Source of the DNA: Echinococcus granulosus
Lineage: Eukaryota > Platyhelminthes > Cestoda > Cyclophyllidea > Taeniidae
NCBI RefSeq assembly: GCF_000524195.1
Contig: NW_020170382.1
Location: 3,159,446 to 3,223,445, forward strand
Reading direction: 5' to 3'
DNA length: 64,000 bases
Position 1 is the first letter of the stretch. Each line of letters starts with the position of its first letter. Under the pieces are notes generated by a model that was given only the letters and a program-made list of their open reading frames with translations, was not told the DNA's origin and ran no database searches. A program made the position numbers and the translations under genes. This document shows, piece by piece, positions 41,456 to 53,742 of the stretch.

Positions 41456-43899
41456 CAACTGGCAGCGTCAGTTTACTTTGAACAAAAATTGTCAACGAGG
41501 AACGAGATTTAGCTGTCTAGTATGCTTGTTTGCGCAAGTTAGACGCCTAGAAATTTTGCTTAATCTAATGCCATTTTAACATATTCGCGAAATTCGCATA
41601 ATCGAGAAAAACACTAATTGCAACCCAAAGGCACCCATCAACCTCTCAGGTGACTTGAAATTATTTTGTTGAAAATAGTGAGGAATCAACTTAGCACCCC
41701 GTTCAAAAACACAAACCTTAAGTAATTTGCTTATTACCTATAACACTTAAACCTTGTATTTGATTGGTCATATTTATCGATTTCTGTGATTCAACAAGTG
41801 ATTGGATAAACGCGGATCAATAGAGAAGTGGAAGAAATAGTAATTGGTATTGGTTTACTTCACACCCTTCTTTGTGCTTCTGCAAGGCAGAATTGCACGA
41901 GTTGATTTTATAAAACGGTAACGGAATCACCTAATGAACAAGCAAACAATTAACGAATTCAAAACAACCGCCTATTTATTCATCTCTGCTTTCGCAAAGG
42001 CAAACATCAGATCAACAAGGGAAGACAGTCGGCGTTACATCTTGAAAAGGTAACAAACTGCGTGTTGCTTTTCGAGTGTGTGTGTGCATGTAAGTGTGTA
42101 TGGGTGAAAAGGCAGTACTTAAGTTGGCAACGTCTGAAGAGATCAATAGCGTAAATCACACAAATAGGAGTGAGACTATTTCATGACCCAAAGACTGCTT
42201 CTGACTCACCCACATACATAGTGGAGCACTGAGAGCCCTGGTAAAAGTGTGCTCTTCGAAACAAGTTAAATCAAAATTTCCACGTTCTCAGACTTCGTAA
42301 TGGAACACAAACATATTTTAACTACCGTAGAGTAAGGAGCAGGTCTGATTAAGCCAAAGATACTGTTCCTTCTTACTTACAAATGGGTAAATTGGTTGGA
42401 AGGGCTTACACAGTGGCGGTGGTTTGATGGACCTCGTATCGCTTAAGCCGCTATCACGCGGAAGCTGTGCATTTACCCTTTTAACAACGCATTTCTGGAA
42501 GAGAAGTGATTTTTACCAACACTGAGTTTGGGTAATTATTATCAAAACCAAATCGAAAGATCAAATAAGCTTGCTAGAATTACTTTTTGTACTTGATTAA
42601 CACCACTAAAATGAATAAACTTTTGGAATCCACTATCATCGTGTTAAACTAGTTGTGCGACTCTTGAAGGAGATGAAGTAGCAAAACTCATCACTTGGAA
42701 GAACAAGTCCAGATAAATAATTGCTGGAGACAGTATTTCGAGGAGAAAGCCTCAAATTCTTGATCAGAGGATATTGTGTCGTTTGTCGCTTTTGATACAC
42801 ACGAGACTCATTAAAACCGGTCGAGATTAAAGTGTCAAAACTAAAGACGATGATGATGATGATTTATGGGGAAGGTGTTCAAGCCCTTATAAACCGAGAG
42901 AGGAAGCTGAACACAACGGTTGGTAAGGAGCTGAGTTCCATTTCCATATCAACCATGAAGAGCCAGTCGATGATTGTTCTTGACTTCTTTTACCTGCATA
43001 AAAATGCGACTTTGGGAGCGTATTGTTTGGTGGGTGAATGGGTAAGTGGCCGAGTGATAAGTGGTGCTACCTTAATGTCCGTTCACTTACCACACTACTC
43101 TACACTTCCAAGACTCGCAATACTTCTTCCCTAAAGTCCGTTCCCTAATTGTTTGTGTGTGCGGGACTTCAGACATGACACATTGACTCCCTAGGACTTA
43201 TTTAACTGCTGAAGGTCAAACGACTACGACTGAGGTCTCGTCATGACTCGAGTGTGTGTCAGATGCATTCCTTTGGAGAAATTATCTAGAATGGAAGAAG
43301 GTGAGAAGTATGTAATATCTCACACGACTGAGAAACTCAACTGCAAGAGGAGCTTCATTTCAGCAGAAACAGTTGAAAATGCTACCGCATTCCCCTCCTT
43401 CGTAATTCATTCGTGCTTCTCCCGGTGATTATTATAACCACTTCTTGCCGGAGACGTTGGACTTTCACAAGTTAAGTGAAATAGACAGTTGGGAAATGAA
43501 AGTGAGATGGATCTGTGCATGTGGCTAAACCGAGGGCTATATTCTTGTCTTTTTAGACCTAAAACCTTGCGTAAAATTAAATTATGGGTAGAAGTTAATC
43601 AAAGAAGTTTTCTTGTAAATTTATGTATTTGCTAATACCGAAATTCATCTTCTTTCCCTATTGGCAAAGAATATAACCTCTTTTATGCCTGTTGTCAAGA
43701 CTGTTGTAAATAAATAGGGTGCAGTGAAGAGTAAGTGCTCTTAGCTACCAAGGTCTCAGAGGAAAGGGAATCACAACAACTCCTCAAAAAAATAAAAGAT
43801 TTTTAAGTGTTAATAACTTTCTTGGACCAAGAAAACCCCGTTTCTACTTTACTGATTAAAATTTACATCATTTGCTTTCATTAAATGGTAAAGCACACT

Positions 43900-43917
43900 C
43901 GTCACATATTTGTGACG
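43900..43917. repeat. GTCAC..GTGAC hairpin of dispersed repeat family 2
   Basis: CGTCACATATTTGTGACG. The stem GTCAC/GTGAC has a 6-nt loop and is the exact reverse complement of the element at 48801-48816. Confidence 0.6.
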
Positions 43918-44561
43918 CGGGGTGGGAGTAAATGCCTCCTCCGCCAATTCACTACAAATATTTTTACAGAGTTTGAAGATATGCCATCGCTAGATCTTCT
44001 GTCAAACAAAGCATCAAAATGCATTGTGCTTAAATACCGGTTAAATCCATTCAAGAGCTCGAGCAACAGTGCAGACAACAATCCCACAAATGTTTTCCAC
44101 AAGACAAGGGTGGGCCAGGAGACCTGCTCTGTCGTACTGCTCCACCCCTTCAAAATAGTCTACCAGCCAAGTGGGTGGAGGGGGCTGAAATGAGACAGGA
44201 GTGAAGACCAACGATGAGCCGAAGATTAAAGCTTGAGCGTCGGTGAATACAATCCACAAACTCCTCATTGACGCTGACTTTGCCTAAATCCTCTAAAGAG
44301 AATTATTTTCTACCAACACTTCAAGGTCAAGTAAAACCTGAAGTCTTTTCAAAAAACTCCCCCAATTGAAGTAAACAACACCCCGAGTAGGAGGTGCGTT
44401 TTGTAGCAGACCGTTTCATTGTTGACTAACTCAATGGAACTGGCGCTTCATTTTAGGGTATGGGAGTAGACTCAAATGCATGTGCACTTAGGCATTAGTA
44501 CCTATGAATGTTGCATTTTCCTCTCATAAAAAAGTAACAAATTCATGCGAAATCCATAGAG

Positions 44562-44753
44562 ATGCCACTACCGCTTCAAAGGACTGGTGACGTGCTAGCG
44601 CTCAAGGCATCGCTGCCTAGCGCTGATTGGTGCGTTGTAGACTTAGATGCGGGCAGTGGAGAGTACTTGAAGAGCACACACACACTTCTCACAATCTTTG
44701 TTGAGTGCGCTCGCCTCATCGAGTCGGCTCTACGCTCGCTTCTCTACCGCCAG
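44562..44753 (+). CDS. Candidate isolated exon, unrecognised
   Basis: An ATG-initiated open frame of 64 codons that is GC-richer than its surroundings and ends at a strong donor (CGCCAG|GTGAGG). The product includes DWCVVDLDAGSGEYLKS and ends ECARLIESALRSLLYRQ, which looks like a soluble alpha-helical segment. No partner exon could be joined upstream or downstream, and the family is not recognised. It may be an orphan exon copy or an exon of a lost gene. Confidence 0.25.
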
Positions 44754-45339
44754 GTGAGGATTTTATGCATATTTTAACTGTCTCAACTTCAACCTGAAAG
44801 TTCTAGTGTATATGGTGCTAGGCAAGCCAAAAACTGTAAAATTGATGCAATACGTCGAGAAATTTTGTGTCACCCATGAGGAATATGTGATAGAGGCGGT
44901 CTAAAAGAAAATGTGAGCAGCTAATGCCTTTGTAATTGAGCAATTAACTCACTACGGTTAAAATTACCTCTTATTGAATCCCAGAGTGGGAAACAGGCAA
45001 AATTCCGAGGCATTACAACAAAGTCCAGCTCTAAAATGACAGAAATCGGTGCCCAGATTATTAGGCCACATAGACCATTAGTTTTAAGAACTTGTCTTTT
45101 TGACAAGGATATACCCTCTTGAACGCAAATTCTTGCTAATTGCGACAATTTAACACATGTAGTTGTTTTACCCGAAAGTGAAATAGACATTTGGTCAGTT
45201 GGTTTTTCACAGAGAAGACTTTAAACACTTGTAGGGGAACCAAAGAAAATGCTACCTTCTCCTTTATTTGCGCATTTTGGACTGAGATGACAATTTGTGC
45301 ATTGTAGAAATTACAAAACAAATCTAAGGTGTTTGAAAA

Positions 45340-48300
45340 ATGAGCATCAAAGTTACCAATTGTGGTCTTCCATGCAATCCCACCTTGAGGCCCTACCCCA
45401 ATTTCAATGCAAACAGTGATGTGGAACTCCTTAAAAAGGCTATGGACGGAATGGGTAAGACATTTAAAGTTTTTTTTTTGAAAAATTGCAAGCTGCTAAA
45501 TAAAAACTGTTGTGTTGGATGCAGACACAAAAGACTGCACGTACAGCATTCTGGACTTGCAATTGGTCCGAATCCCTGAACTGGGTTGTCGTTTAAAAAT
45601 CCACAAAAATATTCATTTTTTAAGGACAAAATTGGGAATGATTAAGTTTTTATAATCATTTTTAGCATTAATGTAACAGTTGCAGCAATTTTTTCCATAA
45701 AAAGGAATTTTGAAGTCATTTTAACTAATCTTGTTTGAAATAACGCTGGTAATGTCTGAAAGTGAGTGCTAATGTAGCGCCCCGAGATGACCCTAGACAC
45801 GAAAGAAGACATGAAACTCGGGCAGAATGTGTACTGTCAACGTGCAGCAGGGCTTGGAACCACTGGCACGGCCCGGAGGCCAGCCTGCCCGGCGGAGGTA
45901 CAATGGTGGAGCCCCTGAATGGCCCGTTACCGAAACCGAGAGTTAAACAAACGATTTACTTATCATACTGATATCATGACGATGTTTCCACCACGTAGCA
46001 CAGAAAAAGGCTTTTGTTTGCAATCAAGCGAAAAAATGAGGTTTTAGGTTTGGCTCACTTCAATAAATTGGGAAGTAGTTGCAGTCTGTGATGAGTTAAC
46101 TACTGTGTCTTCAAAAGAATAACCTTCTCTGATACTAATACTTTTATTCTTAAGAAATGTACTTTTGGATAAAGATGTCTTCGCCTCTATGAGTCACAGT
46201 CTTCCGGGTCTCCCACGTGGCTCTTTGTGGCAATAGTTAAAAGTCTTCGGGCATTTCCACCTCTCTGTTGCAGGGCAGAACTCTTTCATTTATAAGTGTA
46301 CATATCTTCTCCCAAATCATGGTTTACAGATAAGTGATGGAACTTCAAGAAATAAAGTAGGAATTGCGAATAGTAGTATGAATACGGCACGAATCGAGGG
46401 CATGAGCTACTTCGTATTATATGACTTAATAGTCCCCAAAATGTTTTTTCATCGGAACCAAAAGGCCACCAGTGGACTCCCTTACCGCAGAAAGAACTCT
46501 TTTACTTGGTGTAAAAATGTAGAAATACAGCATTTGTTGGTACTGCAATTCATCTCACAGTAGTGTTGTGAGAGCAGTCAAATGGTCACGGCATATACCA
46601 ACACCAATTCACCATCTTTGTGATTGTCAAGGCCCCTTGTATACTTGCGCCATCACCGAATTCCTGGGTAATTGGATTACAAACACAAACACACGAGTGC
46701 CAATGCAGACATTCTGACAACACCGATGTATGAAAGCGCTTAATGCAAACGATTTCAACAATTTTGTCTAGCCTGTGGCATGGCGCCAATGCACATACTG
46801 CATTGCCTGAGTGAAATAAACGTAGCGTCTCGAGACTTCCTTGAGGACGAGCCCCAAAGTGGCTCGTTAGTAAAAACCGAGATTAAACAAACAATTAGTG
46901 TATTACACTGACTGCCTCTTTTCTGGCGTATAGAGTGAGATAATAAATCAGGAACCACAAAACGACAGGTATTGTAAGCAACTTTTGAGTTTTTCTACCT
47001 CTAAATGGGGTCAGTGAATGTGCACGCGGGGGGCTTTCTGATTGGTTAGATGCCTACACAATTCAGAGTTGATAGGCGAAGAAAAGTGCCAATTCAGGGA
47101 AGCGAATAACTTTGTGAGGAACTAATACGTTTTTGTTGGAAATTCGGTAAATCTCTGACTTGCATGTGAGCCCAAACAGATCATTTGGACGAACATATAT
47201 TTCCCCACTATTTTTTGTTTTTTAAACAATTCAGGCACCGATGAAGCTATGATCATTGAAATTTTGGGAACTCGCACCAGTCAGCAACGTGTTGAAATTG
47301 CGGAGGCCTACAAGGGTTCCTACGGCGAGGTTAGTTTTTAAGCTTACCCAAGAAAGTAGAATGACTTTTGGTGACTTAGATGCCAACAGTTATTATAAGT
47401 CGCCCTTAACAAAGAGCCCCTATTTTCCTTTTGAAGGATCTGAGGGAGAAACTTCAGGGTGAACTGAGTGGTGATTTCGGCGAATTGGTAGACCTCATGT
47501 TCTACACCATTCCTGAGCTTAAAGCGCAGCTTTGCTACGACGCAATTAATGGAGCTGGGACAGACGAGCTGGCCCTCATTGAAGTTATCTGTACTTCAAC
47601 CAACTCTGAAATCGAAGAACTTAAAAAGGAATACGCTAAGGGTGAGTGTTTTGACTGCATTTTGAAGCTGCCATCTCCTCTCTTTCTTATAAACATATTT
47701 CTCCTCCCTTTTAGTGTGCCAAAATCACGGAAAAGCTGGTATGTCAAACGTTCATACCAACTAGAAAAATAATCTATTCTAGTTCTGTACTAAATAAAAG
47801 ATCCCGAAATGCGGTGGTTTTGAGTGTAATTTTAGCTTGCAGTTGCAACACTTCGTGCACCGTTCCGAAACCACAGTTGATCAAATTCGGCTCACTTCCG
47901 CACGATAGCTCCAAGACCAACTTAATTAATTAAAACGTTAACTTTTATTTTAATTCTTTGATATCTTTTGCACAATATTTTACGCTATCCCGTATTTGGC
48001 ATTACGATTGTTAAAATGATATTGGATTCCCAATGATTTCGCGATGAAGACGCTCCTAGGGTCCCTTTTTCCTCTCTGGGTAGCCAATGAGAACTCTTTG
48101 GAAAAAGACGTCGTGGGCGACACCAGTGGCTATTTTAAACGCATACTGGTGGCCCTGTTGGCAGCTCAACGCCACGAACCCACGGAACAACAGTTGAAAG
48201 ATATTGCAAATCGCGGAATTGACTCAATCATCGACAAGAAGGCTGCTGAAGCGGACGCTCAAAAGCTCTACGATGCTGGCGAAAAGTAAGCTTGTCACTG

Positions 48301-49800
48301 AGAATTAGGTAGAACCTAGTGATCATACTTACAGCAACAAATTTTTTTGGTTTACCTCTTAAGTGGGATTTAAAAAACCCACAACACTGGTGATGCTACT
48401 GATAACTGAATCAGTAGCAACTACGAGATGAAAGAATCGTAGGGCGTTGCTGTAAACAATGTGCATCTTAATCGGCGATTAGTTGTCTAAGTTGAAGTTC
48501 ATGTCCCATCCCCAAGATGTCCTTGAGTTATGGTAATGCTGTGGTCAAGGGGGAACATTTATTCAGTAGGCTATCAAGAGTTATCGAAATATGGAAATAT
48601 GTCCTACATTTAAATAAGTGTATTACACCCCGTTGAAGCATAATTTCATCTTATGTTTTAGGAGACTCGGAACAGATGAGGAGGCCTTTATTACTATTTT
48701 GTGCACGAGAAGCCCATGGCAGCTGATTGCAATTAGCAAGGCCTACGAAAAGGTAAGAAACGGATTATATGGTGCCATGACTTTATTACCCAAGTCCGGT
48801 GTCACAAATATGTGACAGCTTGTATTCTCCATTATAGCTGGGGTCATTAAGGAGGATTAAATGAGGGTAATTTAATTGTATTAGCCTTTTTCAAATCCTT
48901 TTTAGGGCCTCATCTAAAGACTAGCTACTGGTAGTGTCATATCACAATAGAAAACTTATCTGGTCTGTGGTGGTCAGTTTTGCCACAAGACAGTTCTCGG
49001 CAGCAAAAGTGTTAATTTTACTCGTTTCAATTCGAAATTCCTACTAAGGACGAAAAAATGGCCTCAAGCTTTTCCTGACATTAGCTTAAGTTATTATACC
49101 ACTAAAATGGAAGTTCCGGGATACGTCTGTTTACTTTCTAAATAGTATTTCTTAACAGATAAGCAAACTACGACTTGTTGAGGCCATCGCGAGTGAAACA
49201 AAGGGCGATTTCAGAAGAGCTCTCTTGACAACCTGTAAGTTCTCATTACAACAACTTCAAACTGTCCACCCGTAAACATTATTTTTAGCCTTATTGCCCG
49301 CTTTCTCCTCCTCACCTTACTGGTTGGTTTAGCTTCAGTTGTCTCCTCAGTCCACTTTTAATTTTTATTATTATACCCATCGGTGGTGGCAGCCAGTGTA
49401 GTATTAAGAATGTCCTTCGACCAACAATCATTGAGACATCCGATTTGAGCAATATCGTGCGTATTTATCTGTTGTCCAATGTAGTGCTTGCCAATACCAA
49501 TACACCTATGGCGTTTGCCGAGCACTTCAACGACGGTCTAAGCGGTGCTGGAACCAACGATGACCAGTTAATGCGTCTCATTGTGTGGCGCTCCGAGGTA
49601 TTTCGCAAATCAACAGTTTTCCGTCATTGTGTCATTCCAAAGACATTCTACTTGCTTAATTTTTGCTTTACTAGGTTGACATGAAGGAAATCAAGAATTG
49701 TTACCTCACAAGGTACAACAGAGATCTCGTCGATGACATCAAAGATGATACGTCTGGCGACTACGAAAAACTCCTCGTTCGTCTCCTCGGATCTCAGTAA
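45340..49800 (+). CDS. Annexin (tandem copy 2, all four repeats canonical)
   Basis: Exons 45340-45454, 47235-47329, 47437-47641, 47715-47738, 48084-48285, 48662-48752, 49159-49234, 49485-49597 and 49675-49800 encode 348 residues. All four repeats carry the type II calcium loop: GMGTDEAMI, GAGTDELAL, RLGTDEEAF and GAGTNDDQL. Their acidic partners are in GELSGDFGEL, VVGDTSGYF, ETKGDFRRAL and KDDTSGDYEKLL. The N-terminal extension (MSIKVTNCGLPCNPTLRPYP) is longer than in copy 1 and contains two Cys. As in copy 1, a 24-nt microexon (CQNHGKA) lengthens repeat 2. Exons 2, 3, 4, 7, 8 and 9 have exactly the same lengths as in copy 1 (95, 205, 24, 76, 113, 126). The gene is expected to be a calcium-dependent membrane-binding protein, with nothing visible to direct secretion. 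ATTAAA at 49968-49973 may be its poly(A) signal. Confidence 0.94.
45775..45960 (+). repeat. Dispersed short repeat family 1, copy D (annexin 2 intron 1)
   Basis: The longest copy. Landmarks are GAAGACATGAAACTCGGGCA, TGTACTGTCAACGTGCAGCA, GGAGGTACAATGGTGGAGCC and GAGAGTTAAACAAACGATTT. Confidence 0.65.
46795..46915 (+). repeat. Dispersed short repeat family 1, copy E (annexin 2 intron 1)
   Basis: Has GACGAGCCCCAAAGTGGCTC and then ACCGAGATTAAACAAACAAT followed by TAGTGTATTACA, matching the tail of copy C. Confidence 0.55.
48801..48816. repeat. GTCAC..GTGAC hairpin of repeat family 2 (annexin 2 intron 6)
   Basis: GTCACAAATATGTGAC, an inverted copy of the hairpin at 43901-43916. Confidence 0.55.
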
Positions 49801-51423
49801 AAATTGGCACTATTTACTTCTTTCGACTAATCATCCTCAATCCTTCTTTAGCCATATTTGAGCTCTGGCGTCTACTGATTTACTAAATTAGCAGTTCTAC
49901 AATACCTCCGGTCCTTGTTTCGTGGTGGAGTGTCTTACTCATTTCGTGCTAATTTATGAAGGAGTATATTAAACAGAAAATTCTAATGCGATTAACAGTT
50001 TAAAAGTGCTGCTAATTTGAGATCACCATACCGTGGACTTTCAATCCACTAAGAAGAGGTACAAACTTTCTGCCGCGCGTGTTTTACGCGTCGTTTCACC
50101 CACAGTCAGCGCGTCTGTTGTGAGCTGGCCCAGGTATTACCGGTCAGGGAGTCAGGGAACAGTCGCAAACCCTCCTCGCAAGAGAGAATGTGTGGTGACC
50201 AACGTAGGCACGTATCTAATATCACAGAGATCTTTGGTCATAGTTTGTATGGTGATGGGTACCCTGCAAGGAGTTTGAGCGATGTCAAGGCTCAAAAGAC
50301 GACAAACCGTACATTTGTACGTCAGTCCTCCAACGCGGCATTCATCCCTTGCACATTCAGTTCAACCCCGCAACGCACCTAATCATAGGTCCCTGACCCT
50401 TGCATAACCTGATTTGTGAATAAATTACACAAGAAACGAATCCTTCTGCGCATCTCTACACATGCGCGGACCTTTGCACCGGTTCTTTCAAGAATGGTTT
50501 AGCCGTCCCGGTAAATCTTTTAAGTAAACGCAGCTTATACTCCCCGAAGTGCGCTATTCTGTGATGCCGATAAGTCAAAAGTGGCGGCGTAATTTGGATG
50601 CTCCATAAAAAACACCCAATCCGGCTTACCATTTAAGCAAATCTTACCCCCCCCTCTGTATTACTGCTTTTAGGAACTGTAAATAGAGAGACAAATTTCC
50701 TATGGGCTGTGAATTACTTGGTTTTGCTTGTTATGTCAGGAGCATCCGAATTCGAAGTGGCTTTTCTTATAAACAAATAAATCAAAATATTGTCATCAAG
50801 GTCGTAGTTACCGTTATGTAATAACCAAACGAATGAGTAATCAATAGACTTGGATTTAAAATTTTGTCATTTAGCATCATAATGTATCATAGCAGGGCTT
50901 AAAACACCCTCAAATTTGGTACGCAATGCAGGGAGAACAATAAAATCTCAGCTTTTTACTTTTCTTGTAAAATAACCTCAGTTACAAATTGCCAACCTAT
51001 ACTACTGATAGATTCATAGTAACGAAAGGTCCTTTGTTCATCATAATTTCCGTGGCGGGCAAATTCCTTAGATATTTTAGAACTGGCTATCCCACTTTAC
51101 TGTAGAGTGTAAAAAGTATATCCAAAGCACTCAAGCCCTTAGATCGTAGCAAATAATCTGAAAATGTCTGTTTTTTTAAAATAGCCGCACAAAATCTTGA
51201 CATTGTCTAACTGGGTTCATGCCAAAATTCTAATAGCTCCAAAGAAGTTGAAGCAGTAGGTGACAGAGAAAAGAAACGGTTGGGTCAAGAGGAAATGTAT
51301 TTTAGCGAAGAAAAAAAGAAAGACATGACATCTTTCTCAAATCATACATCCACACAAAATGAAACACTCAAAGCCGTCACTTATATGCAGTATTGCATAC
51401 AACTTTGTGTGTGTGCGTTTTGT
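49801..51423. other. Intergenic region between annexin copy 2 and beta-tubulin (convergent)
   Basis: About 1.6 kb. Open frames at 50033-50278 and 50188-50382 overlap in two frames and show no domain. I see no gene here. Confidence 0.5.
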
Positions 51424-51429
51424 TTTATT
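51424..51429 (-). terminator. Poly(A) signal of beta-tubulin
   Basis: TTTATT on the plus strand, that is AATAAA on the transcript, about 20 bp after the stop at 51448. Confidence 0.55.
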
Positions 51430-51447
51430 TTCCCTTTTCTGTTCACT

Positions 51448-52867
51448 TTAACCACACGATACAGCAGGTGCCTCCATCTGGACCTCATCGTCCATAGCAG
51501 CATCCTGAAATTGCTGGTACTCACTATTCAAGTCATCCATGTTCGTCTGTGCCTCTTGGAATTCTATCTCATCCATTCCCTCACCAGTGTACCAATGTAA
51601 GAAGGCTCTTCGTCTAAACATCGCCATAAACTGCTCCCGAACTCTTTTGAATATCTCCTGGATCGCCGTATTGTTTCCGATAAATGTGACAGCCATTTTC
51701 AACCCACGGGGCGGAATATCACAGACAGCGGTCTTAACATTATTGGGGATCCATTCTACAAAGTATGCCGAGTTCTTGTTTTGCACATTCAGCATGTTTT
51801 CGTCGACATCCTTCATGGAGATACGACCTCGAAACATAGCTGCAACAGTGAGGTACTTTCCATGCCTTGGATCACATGCAGCCATCATATTTTTGCTGTC
51901 AAACATCTGGAGGGTCAAATCCTGAACAGAGTAGCTTCTGTAGGCCTGTGAATGACGGCTGGTTAGTGGTGAGAATCCAGGCATAAAGAAGTGTAGTCGT
52001 GGGAAGGGAATCATGTTTGTCGCAAGCTTTCTCAAATCAGCATTCAACTGGCCGGGGAATCGAAGACAAGTAGTCACCCCAGACATTGTCGCACTGACCA
52101 AATGGTTCAAATCACCGTACGTTGGAGTTACTAATTTCAAAGTCCGGTTGCAAATGTCATAGAGGGCTTCGTTGTCAATGCAGAAGGTCTCATCGGTCCC
52201 CTCAATCAAGTGGTGGAAGGATAAAGTAGCATTGTAGGGTTCTACGACCACATCTGATACCTTAGGTGAAGGCACAGTTGAAAAGCAACAAATAATACGA
52301 TCTGGATACTCCTCTCGTATTTTAGTAACCAGAAGGGTTCCCAACCCAGCTCCTGTACCGCCTCCAAGAGCATGGACAACCTGGAATCCTTGAAGGCATT
52401 CGCTATACTCAGCTTCCTTGCGAACGACATCGATGATATTGTCGATTAACTCAGCACCGTCAGTGTAGTGGCCCTTTGCCCAGTTGTTTCCAGCCCCTGT
52501 GGTTCCAAACACATAGTTATCGGGACGGAAGAGATTTCCAACTGGACCTGATCGAATAGCATCCATTGTTCCAGGCTCCAAGTCAGTGAGTATGGCTCGA
52601 GGCACAAATTTGCCACCTAAAAGTGGGCTGTCAAGCTAAGTGGGGATGTTACCTGTGGCCTCGTTGTAGTAGACACCGATCCGCTCCAGTTGAAGATCAC
52701 TGTCACCGTTGTACAATCCGTCGGCGCTCAGGCCATGTTCATCGGAGACAACCTCCCAAAACTGAGGAGAGGAAGGGTGTGGGGCTTGAAACAAAGGGAA
52801 GAGAGCTTACCTTGGCACCCATTTGGTTGCCGCATTGGCCAATCTGAATGTGCACAATTTCACGCAT
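51448..52867 (-). CDS. Beta-tubulin, divergent isotype with atypical C-terminal tail
   Basis: Exons 52867-52811, 52761-52653 and 52616-51448 encode 444 residues with no gaps against human TUBB. It begins MREI, the beta-tubulin mRNA autoregulation tetrapeptide, followed by [19 protein letters not shown]. The GTP-binding loop is GGGTGAG (usually GGGTGSG). [40 protein letters not shown] and [12 protein letters not shown] are intact. Positions 167, 198 and 200 are Phe, Glu and Phe, the benzimidazole-susceptible pattern of helminth beta-tubulin. The tail is odd: after EYQQFQDA it reads [16 protein letters not shown], with few acidic residues and no Glu run. Other substitutions ([22 protein letters not shown]) also mark a divergent isotype. 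Introns are 49 and 36 bp. It lies head-to-tail downstream of an alpha-tubulin gene. Confidence 0.95.
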
Positions 52868-52953
52868 TTTGCACGAGCCTCAACTTCTTCAGTGACGGTC
52901 CTCCGACAGTGCTCTCTCAGTCGCGCTCCTTTGAATCCCAATCAATCGCGTTT

Positions 52954-52982
52954 CACGTGGCTGACAATTGATTCGACACGTG
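52954..52982 (-). promoter_or_regulatory. Two CACGTG E-boxes upstream of beta-tubulin
   Basis: Palindromic CACGTG at 52954-52959 and 52977-52982, 23 bp apart and about 90-115 bp before the start codon. E-boxes are bound by bHLH factors. Any regulatory role here is inferred from position alone. Confidence 0.35.
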
Positions 52983-53606
52983 ACTGTTGAGTTGTCGTCT
53001 CCAACGCTGGGATGTGGACACTTGTGCTGCGGCTCTTCGGAACCATAAAGAGAGAGAACCACTTATCGAATAAGTAGTAAATAGCTCCAGCTGAAGAGGT
53101 GTTGATAGCGTTTTCCATGAAATATTCCTTAGGATTGTTTCTATTACCAAATTAGAGAATTTCGTTTTGATTTAAGGACCTCTTAGTAGAAAAAAGGACT
53201 TCTAGTATGCTAGCTTTTCGTTCTACCCAGTGGCATGAATTCAAGTATCGGTCGTTAGGAAAAATGCGAGGCTCACCTTATTTACCAATCCTCCGTGTTC
53301 ATTCATGGAGGTATCTTTGTGGAGTGCGTGAGGTGGTTCGATATGAACAGGTTCAGGGTAGCTTGATTTGACGAGGCCCAAGGCCCCATAATTGTGCCTT
53401 CTGAAGCACCGACTTTTTGTTTTGGATGGACAACGATGCTGAGACGTCCTGCGCATCACCCCACCGATCGCGACGACGCTATATGAATCCTATCCAAGCT
53501 CCTCCGTCTGTCGATCACTAGCTCCACTTCGGCAAAAACGAACCCCCCTTCACCATATTAATGAGTCATAAGCGGAAAACAACCCACGATATTCGCTTTG
53601 CATGTC

Positions 53607-53612
53607 TTTATT
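53607..53612 (-). terminator. Poly(A) signal of alpha-tubulin
   Basis: TTTATT on the plus strand, about 130 bp after the stop at 53743. Confidence 0.5.
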
Positions 53613-53742
53613 TATGTCATATCCTCGTGTAAACTCACTACAAAAAGCAAGCCTTCTGCACAGAAGTAGATTGAAAAATTGTCCGCAGTTCCCTAAAAGC
53701 ATCTTGCAGTATTTCAGCCCATCCTTCCTTCCAAATTCTACC

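Larger units (their letters stand above)
39116..45339. other. Region between the two annexin genes
   Basis: About 6.2 kb, AT-rich. It holds copy C of repeat family 1 (41260-41455) with an internal (AT)n tract, a CAGT/CAAT/CGAT-type simple repeat near 39929-39960, a GT-rich tract near 42076-42105, a hairpin-marked repeat at 43900-43917 and one open exon-like frame at 44562-44753. No annexin-derived pseudo-exon was seen. Confidence 0.5.

Noticed and set aside
52623..52971. Plus-strand open frames opposite the beta-tubulin 5' exons
   Set aside because: They are antisense shadows of conserved beta-tubulin coding sequence and end at intron borders; no domain is present.
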